In this document: one piece after another, positions 9,541 through 17,132 of the stretch
Position numbering within the stretch: position 1 is the stretch's first letter
Layout: each line of letters begins with the position of its first letter
DNA from: Acidobacteriota bacterium
Lineage (GTDB): Bacteria > Acidobacteriota > Terriglobia > Bryobacterales > Bryobacteraceae
Length of the DNA: 36,995 nt
NCBI GenBank assembly: GCA_018268935.1
Contig: JAFDVS010000120.1
Location: forward strand, 1 to 36,995
Direction of reading: 5' to 3'
Position numbers and translations under genes: made by a program
The notes under the pieces: model-generated
What the model saw: the letters and a program-made list of their open reading frames with translations, nothing else
What the model was told of the DNA's origin: nothing
Database searches by the model: none

Positions 9541-11316
9541 TCAGGGGCGGAACTGAAGTTGAGGCATGGAGAGCACCTGGGTGTCTCCGCCTTGGATGGC
9601 GCGGAAAGCTTTGACGGCGGGCCGCACTTCTTCGAGGACGCGAAGCATCAGCTCAGCCTGGCGGGCTTCGCTTGATTCGGAATCGTCCTGGTTGTTGAGG
9701 CGGGCCATAAGTGCTTCGAAGGTGGTCTTTTTCTTCGGGAAGACGCGGAGGGTGATGCTGTCGGATTCCTTGAGCTGGATGGCTTGTTTGGCCAACTTGA
9801 GAGCGACGGGGTAGCCGCCGAGCTCATCGACGAGGCCACGGGCTTTGGCGTCTTCACCAGTCCAGATACGGCCTTTGGCCACTTCGAGGACCTTTTCCTT
9901 GGGGAGCTTGCGGCCTTCGGCGACTTTGGAGGTGAAATCCACGTAGACGCGATCGAGCCAGGATTGGAAGCGGGCCCATTCCTCCTTGGAATAGTCGGTG
10001 GTGCTGGAGAACATGCGGGCGTTCTGGCTGGTGTGGACTTCGTCCCAGGAGATGCCGAGTTTGTCCCACATTCCGTTGGTGAGCATTTTGCCTCCGAGGA
10101 CGCCGATGGAGCCGGTGATGGTGGCGGGTTGGGCCACGATTTTGTCGGCACCCATGGCGACGAAGTAGCCGCCGGAGCCGGCGACGCTGCTCATGGAGAC
10201 GATGACGGGTTTGCCTGCTTTTTTGGCGCGGATGGTTTCGCGCCAGATGGTGTCACTGGCGACGTAGGAGCCGCCGGGGGAATCGACGCGGAAGAGGATG
10301 GCTTTGACGGACTTGTCGTTGATGGCGTCGCGGAAGGCGGCGGCCACGGTTTCCGAGCCCATGCTGGATTCGGCGCTGAATGGATCGACGTTGCCTTTGC
10401 CGCGGACGACGGGGCCGAGTCCGTGGATGAGGGCGACGACGGGACCTTTCTGGTTGGGACGGCCGGCGCGATCGAGGTATTTGTCGAGGTAGAGGAACTG
10501 GGCGTCTTTGCCGCCTTTTTCCTTCACCTTGGCGAAGACTTCGTCGCGATAGGCGATGCCGTCGACGAGTTTGGCATCGACGGCCTCTTTGCCGAGGAAG
10601 GGGCCGCGGTCAATGAGGCTTTTGACGTCGGGTTCTTTGAGCTTGCGGCCCTGCGCGATGCCCTTCGTCATCTGGGAGAACATGGATTCCATCACGCGGG
10701 AAGTGGCTTCTTTGGCGGCGGGGGTGAATTTCTTTTCGGTGTATGTTTCCATCGCACTCTTGAACTCATAGCGATGGTCCATGCGGGGGATGATGCCGAG
10801 CTTATCGAAGGCGCCTCGGAGGAACATGCCTTCGGCGCTGAGTCCGGTGAGGCCGACGTCGCCGGAGGGTTGGAGCCAGATTTCGTCGAAGGCGGACGCG
10901 AGGTAGTAAGCGCCGTTGCCGGGGCCGAACTCGCCGTAGGTTTCGGCGAAGGCGATGGCGAATTTCTTTTTGGCGCGGAAGGCGGCGATAGCGTCGCGCA
11001 GTTCCTGGGCCTGGGCCATGCTGATGGGGGCAGCGCCCATACGGGCGATGAGGCCGGTGACACGCTCGTCATCGCGGGCCTTTTCGAGGGCATCGACCAT
11101 ATCGCGGAGGACAGGGGTGGTGCGGCCGAGGCGCAGGAATGGATCGTTGGAGGTATCTTCGGCGATGTCGGTTTCGAGGTTCACTTCGAGGATGGTTTTG
11201 GAAGGAACCTTACCCGTTGTGGAGCGGGTGAACGTGGCGATGACGAACACCAGGATGACGAAGGCTATAGTGATGCCACCGATCCAGGCGAGAATGCGGC
11301 CAATGAATTTGCGCAT
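9541..11316 (-). CDS. sppA: Signal peptide peptidase SppA, 67-kDa type
   Basis: The 591-aa protein has one N-terminal membrane helix (about 10-28) and two tandem ClpP/crotonase-like S49 domains, as in the long SppA of E. coli. The Ser-Lys dyad is visible: general base Lys186 in Y-E-F-K-S-A-M-E in the N-terminal half and nucleophile Ser381 in A-G-S-G-G-Y-F in the C-terminal half. It degrades signal peptides left in the inner membrane after secretion. The start ATG at 11316 is supported by GGAG seven bases upstream on the minus strand. It is divergent from the reverse transcriptase, and galU follows 13 bases downstream, so galU and the glycosyltransferase may share its transcript. Confidence 0.95.
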   Translation of the reverse strand: MRKFIGRILAWIGGITIAFVILVFVIATFTRSTTGKVPSKTILEVNLETDIAEDTSNDPFLRLGRTTPVLRDMVDALEKARDDERVTGLIARMGAAPISMAQAQELRDAIAAFRAKKKFAIAFAETYGEFGPGNGAYYLASAFDEIWLQPSGDVGLTGLSAEGMFLRGAFDKLGIIPRMDHRYEFKSAMETYTEKKFTPAAKEATSRVMESMFSQMTKGIAQGRKLKEPDVKSLIDRGPFLGKEAVDAKLVDGIAYRDEVFAKVKEKGGKDAQFLYLDKYLDRAGRPNQKGPVVALIHGLGPVVRGKGNVDPFSAESSMGSETVAAAFRDAINDKSVKAILFRVDSPGGSYVASDTIWRETIRAKKAGKPVIVSMSSVAGSGGYFVAMGADKIVAQPATITGSIGVLGGKMLTNGMWDKLGISWDEVHTSQNARMFSSTTDYSKEEWARFQSWLDRVYVDFTSKVAEGRKLPKEKVLEVAKGRIWTGEDAKARGLVDELGGYPVALKLAKQAIQLKESDSITLRVFPKKKTTFEALMARLNNQDDSESSEARQAELMLRVLEEVRPAVKAFRAIQGGDTQVLSMPQLQFRP

Positions 11317-11356
11317 ATGTGTGCTCCGTTACCTTATTGTCCGCGATGGGGGGTAA

Positions 11357-11528
11357 GAGCACAAACGATGTTGTACGCTGGTGGTGGCGGCGGCGGCTCC
11401 AAGCAAGGTGTCATGCGTGCTTTCGTGGCCCGTATGCGCCACTCCGAGGTTACCTCGGGGGTATTTTCTGATGTCGCCGATTCGTCGCGTGAGCGTGCAC
11501 TGCGCCTGACACGCAGATGTGCTCACGC
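11357..11528 (+). ncRNA. Candidate retron msr-msd RNA upstream of the reverse transcriptase
   Basis: No ORF fits here, but the strand leading into the reverse transcriptase can fold into three hairpins in a row: GTGGC/GCCAC with an 8-base loop (11425-11442), CCGAGGT/ACCTCGG (11444-11458), and GCGTGAGC/GCTCACGC with an inner TGCG/CGCA stem (11487-11528). In addition GAGCACA at 11357-11363 is complementary to TGTGCTC at 11518-11524, in the place where retrons carry their a1/a2 inverted repeat. The RT start is 30 bases further on. The a2 candidate competes with the last hairpin, and I cannot identify a branching guanosine, so this is a candidate only. Confidence 0.3.
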
Positions 11529-11557
11529 CATGTAGGACAGGTTGGACCTTCGCCGCC

Positions 11558-12856
11558 ATGAAGATCAGTTTCCCTGCAGCCGTAGTAAGCGCGGTGGCGC
11601 GCAGCCTGATGGCAGGCGAGCCAACGGTGGAAGGCGCGCACGTGCGAATGATGCGGACGTTGGGGCGGCCGTATCGGTGGCTGTTGCCGTTGGCAGGCCG
11701 CTATGTGCGTGCGTTTGCGGGGCGGACGCGGCCGCGGTTGCGGGAAGTGGTTCAGTTTTTACTGAATGACCGGGGATTCCGGCGGGTGCGCCAGAGGCAG
11801 CTTGCTGTAGAGCATTGGCTGACGGAACCGCAGAGGATGCTGCCTTGTGGGCCGGCGGCTGAGTGGGGGCTTCCGGTGGTGGAGTGCGAAGCCGACCTGG
11901 CCGGCTGGTTGGGTTTGCATCTTTCGGAATTGGAGTGGTTTTCGGATCGCAAGGGTTTGTGCAGGAAGCACGGCAGTGAGAAGCTGCAGCATTACCATTA
12001 CCGGATGGAGGAGAAGCGGTCTGGCGGGATCCGGCTGGTGGAGTGTCCGAAGCGGGAATTGAAGGAACTGCAGCGGTGGATTCTTGGTTCGCTGCTGGAT
12101 CGCATTCCGGCACATGCGGCGGCGCATGGGTTTGTGAAGGGGCGCTCGATTGTGAGTTTTGCGGCACCGCATGCGGGCAAGGCGGTGCTGCTGCGGATGG
12201 ATATGGAGAATTTCTTTCCTTCGTTTCCAGCGGCTCGTGTGGCGGCGCTGTTCCGGACGTTGGGGTATCCGGAAGTGGTGGCGGAACATCTGATGGGGCT
12301 TTGTACGAATGCGGTACCGCGCGGTGTGTGGGGAACGCGAGTGGAGGGGAGGATGCTCTATTCGCGGCGGCATCTTCCGCAGGGTGCGCCAACTTCGCCG
12401 GCGCTGGCGAACGCGATGGCGTACCGGTTGGATTGCCGGTTGACGGGGCTGGCGCGAACGGCGGGAGCGGTGTACACGCGGTATGCGGATGATCTGGCAT
12501 TCTCCGGCGGGGAGGAGTTCCGTCGAGTTGTTGATCGGTTTGGGATTCATGTGGCGGCGGTGGCTTTGGAGGAAGGGTTCGCAGTGAATCACCGGAAGAC
12601 TCGGGTGATGGGGCAGGGCATGCGGCAGGCTTTGGCGGGTGTGGTTGTGAATCAGGGAGTGAGTATACGGCGAGACGAACTGGAGAAGCTGGAGGCGATT
12701 CTGACGAACTGCGTGCGGACGGGATTGGCGGCACAGAACCGGGAAGGGGTGGCGGATTTCCGGGCGCACCTGGAGGGACGGATCGGATTTGTGGAGATGG
12801 TGCATCGGGAGAAGGGGCGGCGGTTGCGGGCGATATTTGAGAAGATCAGGGGTTGA
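11558..12856 (+). CDS. Retron-type reverse transcriptase with N-terminal extension
   Basis: With the ATG at 11558 the protein is 432 aa. RT motifs: Y-R-M-E-E-K-R-S-G-G-I-R-L (148-160), L-L-R-M-D-M-E-N-F-F-P-S (211-222, first catalytic Asp215), L-P-Q-G-A-P-T-S-P (273-281), Y-A-D-D (309-312), N-H-R-K-T (344-348). F-A-A-P-H at 201-205 sits where retron RTs have NAxxH, and L-A-G-V-V-V-N (359-365) where they have VTG-xx-VN, so it is close to, but not a textbook, retron RT. There is no maturase/X domain or endonuclease, which argues against a group II intron. About 110 residues precede the RT domain, a size recalling the extended RTs of myxobacterial retrons; that region is Arg-rich and unrecognised. 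The ribosome binding site is weak; the frame is open to 11519. The gene ends inside the rluD-type start. Confidence 0.85.
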   Translation: MKISFPAAVVSAVARSLMAGEPTVEGAHVRMMRTLGRPYRWLLPLAGRYVRAFAGRTRPRLREVVQFLLNDRGFRRVRQRQLAVEHWLTEPQRMLPCGPAAEWGLPVVECEADLAGWLGLHLSELEWFSDRKGLCRKHGSEKLQHYHYRMEEKRSGGIRLVECPKRELKELQRWILGSLLDRIPAHAAAHGFVKGRSIVSFAAPHAGKAVLLRMDMENFFPSFPAARVAALFRTLGYPEVVAEHLMGLCTNAVPRGVWGTRVEGRMLYSRRHLPQGAPTSPALANAMAYRLDCRLTGLARTAGAVYTRYADDLAFSGGEEFRRVVDRFGIHVAAVALEEGFAVNHRKTRVMGQGMRQALAGVVVNQGVSIRRDELEKLEAILTNCVRTGLAAQNREGVADFRAHLEGRIGFVEMVHREKGRRLRAIFEKIRG

Positions 12857-13755
12857 CGCAAGACTTCCATATTGAGCAAGGCGGGGCGGGCAAGCGGCTG
12901 GATCATTTTCTGAAGGAGCAGTTCGCGGAGCGGAGCCGGGCGCAGTTGCAGGAGTGGATCAGGGACGGCAAGGTGCTGGTGAACGGATTGGTGGTGAAGG
13001 CGGGGCACTTGCTGAAGGCTGGGGATTGGGTTGGCGTGACGCCAGCGGAGCGGCCGGGGCTCACGGCACGGGCGGAGGATTTGCCGGTAGCCGTGCTGTA
13101 TGAAGACGATGCCGTGATTGCGGTGAACAAGCCGGCGGGAATGGTGGTGCATGCGGGGGCCGGGGTCCATTCGGGCACGCTGGTGAACGCGCTGCTGCAT
13201 CATTTCGGCAGCTTGTCGAGCGCGGGGGGTGAGGATCGTCCGGGTATTGTGCACCGGCTGGACAAGCAGACGAGTGGGGTGTTGCTGGTGGCTCGGAACG
13301 ATGCGGCACATCAGAAGCTGGCGGCGCAGTTTGCGGGGCGGGAAGTGGAGAAGACGTACATTGCGCTTGTTGAGGGGGTGGTGAAGAAGGATTCGGGGCG
13401 GATTGACAAGCCGATTGCGCGGGATCCGGTGAAGCGGGTGAAGATGACAGCCCGGCTCGACCGGGGGCGCGCGGCGTGGAGCGAATACCGTGTGACGCGG
13501 CGCTTTGCGAAGCATACGCTGGTGGAAGTAAAGATTGGGACGGGGCGGACGCATCAGATTCGGGTGCATCTTTCTTCGATCGGGCACCCGGTGGCTGGGG
13601 ACCGGCTGTATGGGGCGGCGGCGGAGGTGGGGCATGACCGGTTTTTTCTGCATGCGTGGCGGATCCGATTCACGTCACCGGGTACGGGGAAGCTAGTGAC
13701 GATTGAGGCACCGCTGCCGGGTGAGCTTGAGGAGTGGTTGAATGCGCCCCTATAA
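12853..13755 (+). CDS. rluD: RluD-type 23S rRNA pseudouridine synthase (RluA family)
   Basis: The 300-aa protein has an S4 RNA-binding domain at the N terminus (about 14-62: G-K-R-L-D-H-F-L, then L-Q-E-W-I-R-D-G-K-V-L-V-N-G) and an RluA catalytic domain with Asp137 in H-R-L-D-K-Q-T-S-G. V-N-K-P-A-G-M-V-V-H and G-R-T-H-Q-I-R-V-H-L are further family marks. It isomerises uridines of 23S rRNA; RluD is the closest fit because of the S4 domain, but RluA/RluC-type specificity cannot be excluded. The only start that keeps the whole S4 domain is TTG at 12853, overlapping the RT stop (TTGA), so translation may be coupled to the RT. Confidence 0.9.
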   Translation: MTQDFHIEQGGAGKRLDHFLKEQFAERSRAQLQEWIRDGKVLVNGLVVKAGHLLKAGDWVGVTPAERPGLTARAEDLPVAVLYEDDAVIAVNKPAGMVVHAGAGVHSGTLVNALLHHFGSLSSAGGEDRPGIVHRLDKQTSGVLLVARNDAAHQKLAAQFAGREVEKTYIALVEGVVKKDSGRIDKPIARDPVKRVKMTARLDRGRAAWSEYRVTRRFAKHTLVEVKIGTGRTHQIRVHLSSIGHPVAGDRLYGAAAEVGHDRFFLHAWRIRFTSPGTGKLVTIEAPLPGELEEWLNAPL

Positions 13756-13774
13756 TCAAAGCGGGTATCCCATC

Positions 13775-14707
13775 ATGAAGTTGCTTTCCCTCTGGCTGTG
13801 CGCCGTCATCGTGCTTGGTGTGGCGGTGTGGGGGCAAGCGCCCACTCCCGCAGGCATTGACAACGATCCACAGAGCCGCATCACGTTGGACGTGACGCGC
13901 GTGAGCATCCTGTTTACGGTTTCGGACAGGAAAGGGCGATTCGTCACGAACCTGACGAAGGATGACTTCGACCTGGTGGAGCAGAAGCGGCGGCAGAACA
14001 TTCTGGAGTTCACGGCGGAAAGCGGGTTGCCGTTGCGGCTGGCGCTGCTGATTGACACGAGCAACAGCATCCGCGACCGGTTCCGGTTTGAGCAGGAAGC
14101 GGCCATCGAGTTTCTCAATAGCCTGCTACGGCCGAAGACGGACCGGGCGATGATTGTGAGCTTCGACACGGCGGCGGAAATGGTGAGCGACCTCACGGAC
14201 AATCACGAAAAGCTGGTGAAGACGATTCGCGATCTGCGGCCAGGGGGCGGCACGGCGCTGTACGATGCGATATACAACGCGTGCAAGGACCGGCTGATGA
14301 AGGATCAGCCGCTGCACAAGTTCCGGCGGGCGATTGTGGTGTTGAGCGACGGCGACGATAATCAGAGCCGCTACACGAGAGAGCAGGCACTGGAGATGGC
14401 GCAGAAGGCGGATGTGGTGATCTACACCGTTTCGACGAACATCAGCCGGGCTCAGACGGATGGGGACAAGGTGCTACGGTACCTGGCGAACGAGACGGGC
14501 GGTATTCCGCTGTTCCCGTTCAAGGTGGAGGATTTGTCGCAGAGCTTCGAGAACATCTCCAACGAATTGCGGTCGCAGTACAACATCCTGTACCGGCCGG
14601 AGCCACTGCCTACGGACGGGCTGTTCCATCCGCTGGATTTGAAGGTGAAAGGGCGGAAAGACCTGATTGTGAGGGCTCGCAAAGGATATTACGCGCCGAG
14701 ACTGTAA
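13775..14707 (+). CDS. Exported VWFA-domain protein (acidobacterial type)
   Basis: The protein is 310 aa from the ATG at 13775, with a signal peptide (M-K-L-L-S-L-W-L-C-A to about residue 20). It is followed by a beta-rich segment with I-L-F-T-V-S-D-R-K-G-R-F-V and D-D-F-D-L-V-E-Q, then a von Willebrand A domain with a MIDAS motif D-T-S-N-S (94-98), T at G-G-G-T-A-L-Y-D and S-D-G-D-D. This is the family of VWFA-related proteins found in many copies in Acidobacteriota (TIGR03436-like). It would bind a metal-dependent ligand at the cell surface or in the periplasm; its role is unknown. The frame is also open from 13742, overlapping the pseudouridine synthase gene, but that start would spoil the signal peptide. 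Confidence 0.88.
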   Translation: MKLLSLWLCAVIVLGVAVWGQAPTPAGIDNDPQSRITLDVTRVSILFTVSDRKGRFVTNLTKDDFDLVEQKRRQNILEFTAESGLPLRLALLIDTSNSIRDRFRFEQEAAIEFLNSLLRPKTDRAMIVSFDTAAEMVSDLTDNHEKLVKTIRDLRPGGGTALYDAIYNACKDRLMKDQPLHKFRRAIVVLSDGDDNQSRYTREQALEMAQKADVVIYTVSTNISRAQTDGDKVLRYLANETGGIPLFPFKVEDLSQSFENISNELRSQYNILYRPEPLPTDGLFHPLDLKVKGRKDLIVRARKGYYAPRL

Positions 14708-14717
14708 ATTTTTACAG
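14702..14717. promoter_or_regulatory. LexA (SOS) box upstream of recA
   Basis: The 16-base sequence is a CTG-N10-CAG palindrome: CTGTAAA, two T, TTTACAG. With its flanks (GA before, TA after) it differs from the E. coli SOS-box consensus TACTGTATATATATACAGTA at only a few centre positions. It overlaps the VWFA stop codon and lies 50 bases before the recA ATG, just upstream of a -10-like element, as expected for a repressor site. LexA is not encoded in the window. Confidence 0.7.
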
Positions 14718-14722
14718 TATCG

Positions 14723-14731
14723 TGCTAGGAT
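14723..14731 (+). promoter_or_regulatory. Probable recA promoter, extended -10 element
   Basis: TGC-TAGGAT matches the extended -10 form (TGn followed by four of six TATAAT bases). The -35 region would fall inside the LexA-box palindrome at 14702-14708, so bound LexA would block RNA polymerase. It is 36 bases from the ATG. Confidence 0.4.
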
Positions 14732-14767
14732 GGTTCTTTCCACTTCACCCCCTGGAGGAGTCTAACA

Positions 14768-15826
14768 ATGGCGGTCATGGACGAAAAAGAACGCGCGCGA
14801 GTGCTGAGCACAACGCTGGGCGCGATTGAAAAGCAATTCGGCAAGGGATCGATCGTGCGGCTGGGGTCGCGCGAGGCGGTGGTTCCGATTTCGGCCATTT
14901 CGACGGGCTCCATTTCGCTGGACTTCGCGTTGGGGGTCGGCGGATTTCCGCGCGGCCGTATTAGCGAGATCTTCGGGCCGGAATCTTCCGGTAAGACGAC
15001 GGTCGCGTTGCAGGTGGTAGCGGAATCGCAAAAGTCGGGTGGGATGGCCGCATTCATCGATGTGGAACACGCGCTGGACCCTATCTATGCGCGGAAGCTT
15101 GGGGTGGACGTGGACAACCTGCTGGTTTCGCAGCCGGACTACGCCGAGCAGGCGCTGGAGATCACGAATGCGCTGATCGCCTCGGGGTCGATTGATGTAC
15201 TGATTGTGGACTCAGTGGCGGCGCTGGTGCCGAAGACGGAACTCGATGGGGAGATGGGCGACAGCTTTATGGGCGTGCAGGCGCGGCTGATGAGCCAGGC
15301 GATGCGCAAGCTGACGGGTGTGGTGGCGAAGTCAAATACGTGCCTGATCTTCATTAACCAGATCCGCGAGAAGATTGGCGTTATGTTTGGGAATCCGGAG
15401 ACAACGACGGGCGGACGGGCGCTGAAGTTTTACTCTTCCGTGCGCGCCGATATCCGGCGCATTGCGGCGTTGAAGGATGGCGAGACGGTGACGGGCAATC
15501 GCACGAAGGTGAAGATTGTGAAGAACAAGCTGGCGCCGCCGTTCCGGGAAGCCGAATTCGACATCATGTATGGCGAGGGGATTTCGAAGGAAGGCGATCT
15601 GCTGGATCTCGGTGTGGCGAATAACCTGGTGGAGAAGAGCGGCTCGTGGTACAGCTTCCGTGGCGACCGCATAGGCCAGGGGCGCGAGAATGCACGCCAG
15701 TTCCTTCGTGACAATCACGATATCCGGACAACCGTGGATACGGAGCTGCGCAAGGTGCTTGGTTTGTCGCAGGAAGCGGCGGAACCTGTGGCTGTGGCGG
15801 CCGCAGCACCGGGAAAATCGAAGTAA
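14768..15826 (+). CDS. recA: Recombinase RecA
   Basis: The 352-aa protein is a standard RecA: Walker A G-P-E-S-S-G-K-T (70-77), F-I-D-V-E-H-A-L-D, Walker B with L-I-V-D-S-V-A-A-L-V-P, the L2 loop with G-N-P-E-T-T-T-G-G, and the short Ala-rich tail ending G-K-S-K. It forms filaments on single-stranded DNA for strand exchange and stimulates LexA self-cleavage. A strong ribosome binding site (GGAGGAG, 14754-14760) lies 7 bases before ATG. It is preceded by a LexA box and an extended -10, so it is probably SOS-induced. No recX follows; the next gene is a peptidoglycan-binding protein behind a large hairpin. Confidence 0.98.
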   Translation: MAVMDEKERARVLSTTLGAIEKQFGKGSIVRLGSREAVVPISAISTGSISLDFALGVGGFPRGRISEIFGPESSGKTTVALQVVAESQKSGGMAAFIDVEHALDPIYARKLGVDVDNLLVSQPDYAEQALEITNALIASGSIDVLIVDSVAALVPKTELDGEMGDSFMGVQARLMSQAMRKLTGVVAKSNTCLIFINQIREKIGVMFGNPETTTGGRALKFYSSVRADIRRIAALKDGETVTGNRTKVKIVKNKLAPPFREAEFDIMYGEGISKEGDLLDLGVANNLVEKSGSWYSFRGDRIGQGRENARQFLRDNHDIRTTVDTELRKVLGLSQEAAEPVAVAAAAPGKSK

Positions 15827-15847
15827 TCGGATTGGCATGAGCTGATT

Positions 15848-15884
15848 CGTCCTCCGTTTGCCCTATCCAGGGCAAAGGAGGACG
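15848..15884 (+). promoter_or_regulatory. 16-bp hairpin that buries the next gene's ribosome binding site
   Basis: CGTCCTCC-g-TTTGCCCT (15848-15864) pairs with AGGGCAAA-GGAGGACG (15869-15884): 16 base pairs with one bulged G and a 4-base ATCC loop. The AAAGGAGG ribosome binding site of the gene starting at 15887 is completely inside the 3' arm. There is no T run after the stem, so it is not a canonical recA terminator; it could stop read-through translation or act as a translational switch. Confidence 0.6.
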
Positions 15885-15886
15885 GA

Positions 15887-17110
15887 ATGCCATCGATTGA
15901 GAAAATGGTTGGACCTCAACAGGTCAACCAGACGAAGGATGTAGCGGTTGTGCAGACGCTGCTCAACCGGTTTCTGGGATCGGGGTGCCTTCCTGACACG
16001 CCGGGGTTGCATATCAACGGGATCTACACCACGGAAACCAAGATTGCCATCAAGAAATTTCAATTATTGATTGTGGGTATGGGTTCTCCGGACGGTTTTG
16101 TCACGCCGGTTGGGCCGACGATTGATGCTTTGAACGGGCCGCTGAAGTGGGCGGCGCCTCCACCGGCACCCACGGCGCCTCCGATTTCGAGCGGCCAGTA
16201 TGTGCGCTGGGTGAAGGGATCGTTGAACCGGCTGCTGGGATCGACATTGTTGGACGATGGGACTCCGAGCGAGGATTATCGCTATTGGGTGAAGGAGTTC
16301 CAAATCAACCAGAAGCTCACTGCGAATGGGGAAGTAAACGAGAACACACAGAATGCCTTGATGAAGCGGAATCGCTTTGATGGGGATTACGTGGCCTGGA
16401 TTCAGCGTTCCCTTTCGCGGAGTGGAGAAGGGATTGTGCCGGTGACGGGAGTGTGGAATAGCGAGACCGAAGAGGTGATGAAGGACTTTCAGACCAATGA
16501 GGGGCTGAAGGCGGATGGGTGGGTGGGGGCAAAATCGGAGACTGCGCTTTACATGAGGTCGCGGATCCGCGTTCCGGGAAGGCTGAAAGCGGCGCGTCCG
16601 TACGAACCGGTTCTTCCACCGCCGTCGATCTGGACGGATTCGCTGAGCGCTGAATTGCGGATGAATGTATGGCTGAATGGGATGATCATCGAGTGGTCGA
16701 AGAAAGGGGGGAGTGAGCAATTTCTTGGCATGATGCACAACCTGGCGGGGCCGGCCAGCCTGACGGGGCACGACTACCTCACGGATTCCGATGCGAACCG
16801 CTACATTACGGCGGTACGCGGGAGTCTGCATCCGACGGACGTCACCAGCAATGCCAGGGAAGAGCTGCTGGTGCAGACGAAACTGGCGCAGGGGCAGGTA
16901 ACGTATGCCAAGGGCTGGGAGCGGTTCAAGAGCGCGGTGCTGCAGATCGACAAACAAATTGATGTGGGATTGTTTAAGCTCGGGCTGCGGACGAAGGAAG
17001 ATTTTTCGGGGAGCGATCCGAACTTGAGGACGCTGGTGAAGTGGGTGGAAGATATGCAATCGAAGCCGTGGAGTATTTTGTCGCATTACGGTCCGGTGCG
17101 CGGGTCGTAG
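15887..17110 (+). CDS. Protein with three peptidoglycan-binding-type domains
   Basis: The 407-aa protein has no signal peptide. Three repeats with the PG_binding_1 pattern occupy residues about 1-80 (V-Q-T-L-L-N-R-F-L-G, then I-N-G-I-Y-T-T-E-T), 104-165 (V-K-G-S-L-N-R-L-L-G, W-V-K-E-F-Q) and 169-225 (W-I-Q-R-S-L-S-R, V-T-G-V-W-N-S-E-T). The rest (about 230-407) is unrecognised and helical. Such domains usually anchor enzymes to the cell wall, but no catalytic domain is seen and the lack of a signal leaves its location open. Translation may be controlled by the hairpin that covers its ribosome binding site. It ends 22 bases before the amidohydrolase start. Confidence 0.75.
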   Translation: MPSIEKMVGPQQVNQTKDVAVVQTLLNRFLGSGCLPDTPGLHINGIYTTETKIAIKKFQLLIVGMGSPDGFVTPVGPTIDALNGPLKWAAPPPAPTAPPISSGQYVRWVKGSLNRLLGSTLLDDGTPSEDYRYWVKEFQINQKLTANGEVNENTQNALMKRNRFDGDYVAWIQRSLSRSGEGIVPVTGVWNSETEEVMKDFQTNEGLKADGWVGAKSETALYMRSRIRVPGRLKAARPYEPVLPPPSIWTDSLSAELRMNVWLNGMIIEWSKKGGSEQFLGMMHNLAGPASLTGHDYLTDSDANRYITAVRGSLHPTDVTSNAREELLVQTKLAQGQVTYAKGWERFKSAVLQIDKQIDVGLFKLGLRTKEDFSGSDPNLRTLVKWVEDMQSKPWSILSHYGPVRGS

Positions 17111-17132
17111 GCGGAGGGGATACACTATCCCC

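Noticed and set aside
11317..11557. Small coding ORFs opposite the RT leader (for instance 11329-11559 minus)
   Set aside because: No ribosome binding site and no likeness to known proteins; the region is better explained as non-coding structured RNA.
11558..12856. Group II intron maturase or diversity-generating retroelement RT
   Set aside because: No maturase/X or HNH domain, no intron RNA ends seen, no template/variable repeat pair noticed nearby, and the retron-type motif series fits better.
14711..14731. TTTACA at 14711 as the -35 element of recA
   Set aside because: Only 9 bases separate it from TAGGAT; the spacing is too short, so an extended -10 promoter is preferred.
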